From Polaromonas sp. (GTDB taxonomy: Bacteria > Pseudomonadota > Gammaproteobacteria > Burkholderiales > Burkholderiaceae_C), in assembly GCA_013205645.1 (NCBI GenBank), contig JABMMH010000276.1, positions 1 through 8,760 of the forward strand: a DNA stretch of 8,760 nucleotides. Reading direction: 5' to 3'. Below are positions 4,715 through 8,760 of the stretch, one piece after another. The notes under the pieces are model-generated. The model was given only the letters and a program-made list of their open reading frames with translations. It searched no databases and was not told the origin of the DNA. The first letter of the stretch is position 1, and every line of letters begins with the position of its first letter. The translations under genes were made by a program, and so were the position numbers.

Positions 4715-4929
4715 GCGACCAAGCCGTTCAAGTAACCCAGCAAACCGGCTTTGTCGGTCGGCACGTCGACCTCAACGGATTCGATGTTCTTGCGCGTGGC
4801 GCCGCGCTCGATGAGCAACTTGCGCGCGCTGGCGGCTTCGCTTTGCGAGCCAACAAACACAGTGCTGGGCAAGTGGGCGTTGCTGTCGTCAAAATTTGAA
4901 GCAGCAGTGGAGATTTTGTAGAGGCGCAT
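4711..4929 (-). CDS. Small hypothetical protein, 72 aa
   Basis: A 72-aa protein with ATG 4929, a weak purine-rich upstream region (AAGAAAG), and an ATGA overlap with thyX. It reads as an alpha/beta miniprotein: a strand MRLYKIS, a second strand TVFVGSQ (23-29), a helix SEAASARKLLIERG (30-43), a strand NIESVEVDVP (48-57) and a final helix. I do not recognise a named family, though similar small proteins occur in phages of Proteobacteria. Because its stop overlaps the thyX start, thyX output may depend on translation of this gene. Confidence 0.75.
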   Translation of the reverse strand: MRLYKISTAASNFDDSNAHLPSTVFVGSQSEAASARKLLIERGATRKNIESVEVDVPTDKAGLLGYLNGLVA

Positions 4930-4947
4930 GGTTTACTTTCTTGGGGG

Positions 4948-5211
4948 TTAAGAGAATTCTTCGGCGGTTTCGGCCAGGTAATGGTTCCGTCCGCGACGCA
5001 ATTCGTTGTCAAAGCACTGCTCGTTGCGGTCGCACCAGTGCATAAGATTGGCCAGCAGATCGGAAAGCGCGTCTTCTCGGTCGACTCTGGTGTCGGCCTC
5101 AAACTTTTCGATGGCGTTTCCGGCCCAGTCGCTGCGCGTGCCGTTCATGCCGTCAAGATCGGGCGGCTTGCCGCCCAAGCGCCTGGCAATCTGGTTGTTC
5201 AATTCGCTCAT
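4948..5211 (-). CDS. Small hypothetical phage protein, 87 aa
   Basis: An 87-aa protein with ATG 5211 and a strong AAGGAG 7 nt upstream. The C-terminal half reads DALSDLLANLMHWCDRNEQC (47-66), then FDNELRRGRNHYLAETAEEF. This pattern of a helical LMHWCDRN segment and an HY-x2-E end recurs in small proteins of temperate phages and plasmids. Function is unknown. The N-terminal third is polar and probably flexible. Spacing to the neighbours is short (14 bp before, 18 bp after), so it is part of the same operon. Confidence 0.8.
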   Translation of the reverse strand: MSELNNQIARRLGGKPPDLDGMNGTRSDWAGNAIEKFEADTRVDREDALSDLLANLMHWCDRNEQCFDNELRRGRNHYLAETAEEFS

Positions 5212-5225
5212 AAAGGGCTCCTTGG

Positions 5226-5579
5226 TTATTGGGCAAAAAATTCAGCACCAAGCTTTTCGAGCTCGGCTTTAAAAGCATCGCGGCTGGGCCACTGGTCGCC
5301 AGGAAGCTTGGCCATCCAGGTGCCAAGCTCTGAGGTGACCTCGTACTCGAAGACACCGGGGAAGTCCTGTACGCCGACCATCTTGTTGATGTAGTCGGCC
5401 ACGTCTACGGCGTAATCGGCAAGATCGCTCACCATGCCAAGATGGCCGCCGTCTGCAGTCATCAAGTGGCCGGGCGTAGCCGGATTCAAGCGCGTGGCGA
5501 CCTGATGCGCAGCAAGCACTGGCTCAATGCCCTCGACCAGGTAGACAAGCTGGATTGCCGCTTCGTTGGGGTTGGCCAT
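5226..5579 (-). CDS. Hypothetical protein, 117 aa
   Basis: A 117-aa protein with ATG 5579 and an AAGGAAG ribosome binding site about 3 nt upstream. It is largely helical by eye: residues 5-30 and 45-70 look like amphipathic helices, with a GDQWPSRDAFKAELEKLG segment (94-111) near the end. There are no cysteines and no recognisable catalytic motif, signal or membrane segment. It starts 15 bp after the ligase stop and therefore is very likely co-transcribed with it. I do not recognise the family. Confidence 0.75.
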   Translation of the reverse strand: MANPNEAAIQLVYLVEGIEPVLAAHQVATRLNPATPGHLMTADGGHLGMVSDLADYAVDVADYINKMVGVQDFPGVFEYEVTSELGTWMAKLPGDQWPSRDAFKAELEKLGAEFFAQ

Positions 5580-5594
5580 TATCTTCCTTAGATG

Positions 5595-6491
5595 TTAGAT
5601 GTCGAGTGCGCTTCGAGCGCCCAGGTACACGGGATGGCGAGGCGCGTCTTTTACGCCTACGGGGAAGAACTTGTATTTCACAATCGGCATGTCGACCACG
5701 GTGCCGGCATCGCGGCTCTGGAAGAAATCCCACCACTCGCTGCGCTGCTCGGCAGTAAACCCAGTGCCAATGTTGAACTCGACCTTGCTGTGGATGTCGC
5801 GCACAATGAGCGCGCCCATCGTGCCCTTGCCAACCTTGCCAGCCTTGGCTGAGCTGCGCTTGGTGCGGCCCAGCTCGTTGGTCTGCGCTTCGTTGCCGTT
5901 GAACTGCTCTTCTTCAAAGCCGAGCACACGTGCTTCGCTGTCTTCAAAGCGCTTAACCTTGAGCAGGTAGCCTTCGTTGACCGTGCTGCGGCCATACTTG
6001 TACGGCGCGTCGGGGCTGCGCAAGATGACGCCTTCGTAGCCCAGCTCGACGCACTGCTTTTCGTATGCAAGCAGCTCGGCTTCGTTTTCGATTGCCGTCT
6101 GGCGCAGCAGCACAAAGTTGCTTGGGAAGTCCAGCCCCTTGAGCTGCTCAAACCGAAATTCAAACGTTGTGTCGGCCATGTCGTGCAGGTCAAACACGTA
6201 GTAGGTGAACGCCGGCTGGCCGCTCACGCGCATGACGCTGGACACGGTGTTGGTGTACACCGCCTTGTCGGTCGCGCTGCCAATAATCAGCTCGCCATCA
6301 AATCCGTTAAACAGCGGGTCTGACAAGATGCTTGAGATGTGCAGGTTTGGAATGGCCTTGAGCGAGCGGGTCAGCGCCTTGCCGTCGACAACCGAGCAGC
6401 GAATGCCGTCAAGCTTGGGCGACGCATAGACTGGGTAAACCAGCTTGGCAAAGTCTGCGGCCACGGCCAGCGTGGGCTTGAACGCGCTCAT
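5595..6491 (-). CDS. ATP-dependent DNA ligase, T7-type
   Basis: A 298-aa protein. The start is ATG 6491, which overlaps the stop of the 47-aa gene (ATGA) and has AAGGAG 5 nt upstream. The frame is open further upstream but that part overlaps other genes. Nucleotidyltransferase motifs appear in order: motif I K26-LDGIR31 (the lysine takes AMP), motif III FDGELIIG (64-71), IIIa TYYVFDLHD (96-104), IV EGVILRSP (153-160) and V LLKVKR (176-181). A C-terminal OB-fold of about 115 residues follows. The order and size resemble the minimal two-domain phage T7 gp1.3 ligase. It seals nicks in duplex DNA using ATP, during lagging-strand synthesis and repair. It is a strong phage marker, since bacterial replication uses the NAD-dependent LigA. 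All catalytic positions seen are intact. Confidence 0.95.
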   Translation of the reverse strand: MSAFKPTLAVAADFAKLVYPVYASPKLDGIRCSVVDGKALTRSLKAIPNLHISSILSDPLFNGFDGELIIGSATDKAVYTNTVSSVMRVSGQPAFTYYVFDLHDMADTTFEFRFEQLKGLDFPSNFVLLRQTAIENEAELLAYEKQCVELGYEGVILRSPDAPYKYGRSTVNEGYLLKVKRFEDSEARVLGFEEEQFNGNEAQTNELGRTKRSSAKAGKVGKGTMGALIVRDIHSKVEFNIGTGFTAEQRSEWWDFFQSRDAGTVVDMPIVKYKFFPVGVKDAPRHPVYLGARSALDI

Positions 6492-6631
6492 GGCTGCTCC
6501 TTGTAAAGCTCTGTTTCCTGGTCGCGCAAGTCGTCGTTTTTTCGCTCGGCAAGCTCTTGAGCAATAGCCTCGGCTTCGTCGCGCGTCAGGTCGTCGTTGG
6601 CCATGCGGCGGCGGATGTTGAACTCGGTCAT
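6488..6631 (-). CDS. Very small protein, 47 aa, upstream of ligase
   Basis: This gene is too short for the usual length cut-offs. ATG 6631 shares an ATGA overlap with the stop of the preceding gene, has AAGGA about 6 nt upstream, and its own stop overlaps the ligase start. The protein begins MTEFNIRRRM and is highly charged, with one long predicted helix (LTRDEAEAIAQELAERK, 15-31). The double overlap and ribosome binding site support a real gene. It may work mainly by coupling translation into the ligase. Function unknown. Confidence 0.7.
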   Translation of the reverse strand: MTEFNIRRRMANDDLTRDEAEAIAQELAERKNDDLRDQETELYKEQP

Positions 6632-6885
6632 TTTTTTCCTTGGGTGGGTGAATGGCTGGCCATGACCAGCCGCAAAGCCTTGACGGCCAGTGCATTTCCG
6701 CTGCGCGCCAGGCCCACGACAAACGCGCCGGCGTGAGCAGCCGAAGTTAGAGGTTCGATTCCAGGCCGGGCCGGAAGCACCGCGACGGACCAGCGCCCCA
6801 GGCGCAGGTCGTAAACGTGGTGCAGCGCCCAGCCCAGCGCAGCGGCCTCAGCTGCCTCGTGGGCATTGAGCAGCTCGAAGCTCAT
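6628..6885 (-). CDS. Small hypothetical phage protein, 85 aa
   Basis: The chosen start is ATG 6885, which overlaps the stop of the previous gene (ATGA). The frame is open further upstream to 7044, but that extension would overlap the neighbour and reads as a shadow. The 85-aa protein begins MSFELLNAHE. A WALHHVYDLRLGRWSVAVLP segment (19-38) and an ALAVKALRLVMAS end (65-77) resemble short uncharacterised proteins seen beside replication genes in temperate phages of Burkholderiales. There is no catalytic motif. Function unknown. Confidence 0.75.
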   Translation of the reverse strand: MSFELLNAHEAAEAAALGWALHHVYDLRLGRWSVAVLPARPGIEPLTSAAHAGAFVVGLARSGNALAVKALRLVMASHSPTQGKK

Positions 6886-7268
6886 TGCGGCGGCTTGAAC
6901 TTTTGGCGAATGATGATGATCAAGTGCTCGGTCTCGAGCGTCATGTCCTGGCCGTCTTCGGTGATGAGCAGCGTCGGGCGGTCGGCAAGCACCTTGGGAG
7001 TGTAGTCGCTGCCGTAGAGCGACGGCCCCTTGTGTCCCTTCCACTCGTAGATCCAGCGCGAACGGCTGTTCCCTTCACGCGGAGCAGGCAAGCGGGTGAG
7101 CAAGCCTTTTCGCCACATGTTGCCTAAGTAGTCAGAGACTCGGTTGGCCGACGCGGCGCTGTCGCGCACGCTTGGCAGCTCGTAAAGCTGGTGGCAATCC
7201 ATAGGGCCAGAAGCCGCCTTAAAGGCGGCTTCGAGTGCAGGGAACAATCCCGTTTCGCTGGTGCGCAT
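6882..7268 (-). CDS. Winged-helix-like phage protein, 128 aa
   Basis: A 128-aa protein with ATG 7268, the first gene after an AT-rich gap. Residues 25-60 (CHQLYELPS, then SANRVSDYLGNMWRKGLLTR) look like a helix-turn-helix, and 60-77 (PREGNSRSRWIYEW) like a basic wing, the plan of small winged-helix regulators that sense reading-frame-like steps of phage replication or transcription. The C-terminal third (95-120) is a beta-like stretch ending in EHLIIIIRQK. The ribosome binding site is weak (GAGA). As first gene of its sub-operon it may regulate the genes behind it, but no target site is visible. DNA binding is an inference from the fold. Confidence 0.7.
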   Translation of the reverse strand: MRTSETGLFPALEAAFKAASGPMDCHQLYELPSVRDSAASANRVSDYLGNMWRKGLLTRLPAPREGNSRSRWIYEWKGHKGPSLYGSDYTPKVLADRPTLLITEDGQDMTLETEHLIIIIRQKFKPPQ

Positions 7269-7303
7269 GTTTTGATTCTCGTATGTATTATTTAGATTTG
7301 CTG

Positions 7304-7334
7304 ATTCTACTTAGACGACTCACAAAAATGTCAT
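7304..7334 (-). promoter_or_regulatory. Possible promoter in the AT-rich gap 7269-7344
   Basis: On the minus strand ATGACA (7334-7329) matches the -35 consensus at 5/6, and TAGAAT (7309-7304) matches the -10 at 5/6. The spacer of 19 nt is longer than the ideal 17. The 76-bp gap is the most AT-rich stretch of region A and the only break where a new transcript could start for the ligase and ThyX genes. Confidence 0.4.
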
Positions 7335-7344
7335 ATTTAAAATC

Positions 7345-7755
7345 CTATTGCGTAATTTTCTGAATCATGCAAGCGAGTGCAGAACGCGAAAGCAAGCGCT
7401 CTCGAAACTCTGCAGCATTCAGTGCGGCGTCCCAGACGGTACCCGGAAACCACACTCCTCCGTCCTTTGTTCCTACGATCACCCCAACGCTGCGCCCTTC
7501 GGCATGCCGGGCGCGCAGCCACCCCTGCTGAAGCGGTGACAGCGAGGGCGTCTTGCCGCTGCGCACGTCAACCACTGTGCTGTCACGTTTGGGGATTGTT
7601 AGAAACTTGTACTCGACCCAAAGGTCTTTCTTAGAACCGCTGTACCAGACGTCGGCGATGCCGCCATTAAACTGGTTGTGGTTCTTCATCCGGTACAGCC
7701 CCGCCGGCAGGTGCCGGTGGACAGACGCGATGAACGTGTTCTCAGGCGTGGCCAT
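7345..7755 (-). CDS. PD-(D/E)XK nuclease (VRR-NUC or resolvase-like), 136 aa
   Basis: The chosen start is ATG 7755, where it shares one base with the stop of the previous gene (TAATG). The frame is open further to 7812, but that part overlaps the preceding gene. The 136-aa protein has the PD-(D/E)XK core: GGIADVWYSG (31-40) with D35, then LWVEYKF (45-51) with E48-x-K50, and the downstream Q76/Q77 helix LSPLQQGWLRARHAEG (72-87). Conserved strands GVIVGTK and GVWF follow. Small phage and mobile-element nucleases of this plan (VRR-NUC, endonuclease VII- or I-like resolvases) cut branched or damaged DNA using Mg2+. The catalytic residues appear intact. The exact family and substrate cannot be fixed from sequence alone. 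Confidence 0.8.
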   Translation of the reverse strand: MATPENTFIASVHRHLPAGLYRMKNHNQFNGGIADVWYSGSKKDLWVEYKFLTIPKRDSTVVDVRSGKTPSLSPLQQGWLRARHAEGRSVGVIVGTKDGGVWFPGTVWDAALNAAEFRERLLSRSALACMIQKITQ

Positions 7756-8138
7756 TAACTCGCGGGTTTGAGCGCCTTGCGCAGCACGGCTTCGATCTGG
7801 CAGGCCGGACAATCGCAGCTTTTTTTGGCAGCCTGCGGCGGTTGCTTTTCGAGCATTTCTTTGACCACCGCCTGCTCAGCGCCAATCAAACGCTTTTCAA
7901 CCAGGCGCGTGTAGCCAATGATGTCGGTCCATGAGTCGACGTAGTTTGGGTCGCCGTTAAGAATGCGGCCGATTTTGTGGGCGACCATCTCAAGCGCCTC
8001 GCGCATGTCGTTGTTGAGCAAAGTCCAGTTGCACCCCAGACTCATGGCGTTTTTGATGTTTTGCGTGATGTCGGCATGGTCGACAAACTCGCCGTAGCGG
8101 TTGCCGCGTTCAGCCAAAGTGGCGTCGATGTTGCTCAT
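7755..8138 (-). CDS. DUF6378-like phage protein, MazG-like all-alpha plan
   Basis: A 127-aa protein with ATG 8138 overlapping the exonuclease stop (ATGA). It carries the segments LAERGNRYGEF (8-18) and REALEMVAHKIGRILNGDPN (46-65) followed by a DSWTDIIGYTRL helix (68-79). This pattern fits the DUF6378 family found in many phages. The E47-x2-E50 with D68 and D72 recalls the metal-binding E-x2-E/D-x3-D arrangement of all-alpha NTP pyrophosphatases such as MazG, so a nucleotide-pyrophosphatase role is possible. That link is inference. Unusual here is a C-terminal tail with C108, C110 and C113 (CDCPAC), which may bind a metal. Its neighbours act on nucleic acids. Confidence 0.75.
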   Translation of the reverse strand: MSNIDATLAERGNRYGEFVDHADITQNIKNAMSLGCNWTLLNNDMREALEMVAHKIGRILNGDPNYVDSWTDIIGYTRLVEKRLIGAEQAVVKEMLEKQPPQAAKKSCDCPACQIEAVLRKALKPAS

Positions 8139-8701
8139 GCGTTGGCTTTCGGTTTGATTTGAAACACGTGGTTGTTGCCAAACAATTTGGCTTGGATGGC
8201 TTGGACAGTTTTGGCTTGGTGCAGCGCGTCAATCAGCGCGTTGTGCTTGACGCCGTCAAACGTCACTTTGACGTTCTTGGCACCGGGCAGCTTTTTGTAC
8301 GTTCTAAAACAATTGGCATTCCAGAACTTCCACGGGATTTCAATGCCGTGCTGCGTGAACGCGTGCGCCAGCATGGGCAAGTCAAAATCCCCTCCATTGC
8401 TCCAGACTTGGTAGTCGGGGTCGCCAATCCAGTCACTGAGTTCGACAAGCGCAGGGCGCAGGTGCGTCTTGGTCTCGTTGAACACGCCTTGCGCTTCAGC
8501 CGACTGGCCCATCCACCAGATCAGCGTGTCTTCTTGCACACGGCGATTGGTTTCCAGATTGCTCTCAATCGAAATAGACGCGTAAAAGCCGTCGTCGTCA
8601 ATAACGTCGCTGTCCAGGTCAAATTTGACCGCGCCAATGCTCAGAATAACTGCGTCGGCAACCGTGCCAAGAGTCTCCAAATCAACCATGATGTGCTTCA
8701 T
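8135..8701 (-). CDS. DEDDh 3'-5' exonuclease (Rv2179c/DUF5051-type exoribonuclease)
   Basis: A 188-aa protein with ATG 8701 and a weak AAAGA ribosome binding site. The start MKHIMVDLETLGT gives Exo I residues D7 and E9. NGGDFDLPML (102-111) supplies the second acidic position (D107), and KHNALIDALHQA (152-163) gives the DEDDh H153 and D158. The length fits the compact phage exoribonucleases related to mycobacterial Rv2179c rather than the longer DnaQ proofreading subunit. Such enzymes remove nucleotides from 3' ends of RNA or single-stranded DNA with two metal ions. It is the first gene of the block and is coupled to the DUF6378 gene. The catalytic set is complete. The RNA or DNA preference is unknown. 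Confidence 0.9.
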   Translation of the reverse strand: MKHIMVDLETLGTVADAVILSIGAVKFDLDSDVIDDDGFYASISIESNLETNRRVQEDTLIWWMGQSAEAQGVFNETKTHLRPALVELSDWIGDPDYQVWSNGGDFDLPMLAHAFTQHGIEIPWKFWNANCFRTYKKLPGAKNVKVTFDGVKHNALIDALHQAKTVQAIQAKLFGNNHVFQIKPKANA

Positions 8702-8725
8702 ATTTCTTTCGTGTTTTCTGGAAAG

Positions 8726-8748
8726 CCCACCGGGATATGCCCGGCGGG
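8726..8748 (-). terminator. Hairpin, probable terminator of an upstream operon
   Basis: On the minus strand CCCGCCGGG-CATAT-CCCGGTGGG forms a 9-bp stem with one G-U pair (arms 8748-8740 and 8734-8726, 5-nt loop), followed by CTTTCC. The stem is strong, but the T-run is short. It lies 25 bp upstream of the exonuclease gene and probably ends transcription from a gene beyond the window. If so, the exonuclease operon must have its own promoter or readthrough. Confidence 0.5.
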
Positions 8749-8760
8749 ACTGACTTAGAC

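Noticed and set aside
5678..6193. Long Ser/Ala/Arg-rich frame within the ligase gene
   Set aside because: Low-complexity out-of-frame shadow of the ligase, whose motifs are intact in the other frame.
6492..6722. Longer N-terminus for the DNA ligase
   Set aside because: It would overlap two other genes, and the ATG at 6491 has AAGGAG at ideal spacing and matches the T7-type ligase start.
7756..7812. Longer N-terminus for the PD-(D/E)XK nuclease
   Set aside because: It would overlap the DUF6378-like gene. The ATG at 7755 abuts its stop in a TAATG overlap.
8159..8758. 199-codon plus-strand open frame opposite the exonuclease gene
   Set aside because: The opposite strand encodes a complete DEDDh exonuclease. 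The plus-strand product has no recognisable motif, and every supported gene is on the minus strand.

Overview
The window reads as the early-gene and replicon end of a phage or phage-plasmid genome from a proteobacterium, most plausibly a betaproteobacterium (Burkholderiales-like). This host call is an inference from the moderately high G+C, strong AAGGAG-type ribosome binding sites and the overall style of the small phage proteins. All genes I can support lie on the minus strand, so transcription runs from position 8760 down to 1. Genes are tightly packed: ten neighbouring pairs share a 4-base ATGA or GTGA stop/start overlap. No structural, lysis or integration genes are visible, and there is no tRNA, rRNA, CRISPR array or insertion sequence.

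Region A (8701 down to 3177) is a long co-directional block of nucleic-acid and nucleotide-metabolism genes mixed with small phage-type proteins. In transcription order these are a DEDDh 3'-5' exonuclease, a DUF6378-like protein, a PD-(D/E)XK nuclease, an AT-rich gap with a possible promoter, a winged-helix-like protein, two small unknown proteins (one only 47 aa), a T7-type ATP-dependent DNA ligase, three small unknown proteins, thymidylate synthase ThyX, a zinc-ribbon protein, a DUF1289-type protein, a small DUF551-like protein and another small unknown. The block ends at a clear rho-independent terminator (3125-3149). A second hairpin at the right edge (8726-8748) probably ends the operon before it.

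Region B (3111 down to 692) looks like a plasmid replicon and maintenance module. A cysteine-rich phage protein starts only 13 nt after the terminator. Then, behind a short intergenic region with direct and inverted GTATTTG repeats, comes a compact operon: a ParF-like ParA ATPase, a 65-aa ribbon-helix-helix protein (ParG-like) and a 189-aa winged-helix protein. Immediately downstream is a 251-bp non-coding region with three copies of the 16-bp palindromic element GCCGCACCCATGCGGC spaced exactly 33 bp apart, two perfect DnaA boxes (TTATCCACA) in opposite orientations, weaker boxes, and an AT-rich A/G-biased stretch. This is a convincing candidate replication origin, or an origin combined with a centromere. 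No canonical Rep family protein accompanies it, which leaves the winged-helix protein as the best candidate initiator or iteron binder.

Region C (691 down to 1) holds a coiled-coil phage protein and the start of a small membrane protein cut by the window edge.

The working model is an extrachromosomal prophage (phage-plasmid) or phage-derived plasmid. ParA and the ribbon-helix-helix protein would segregate it, the winged-helix protein with host DnaA would start replication at the 33-bp repeats, and the region A enzymes would support DNA synthesis and repair. The family assignments for ligase, ThyX, ParA, exonuclease and nuclease rest on visible motifs. The phage-plasmid lifestyle and the initiator role are inference.
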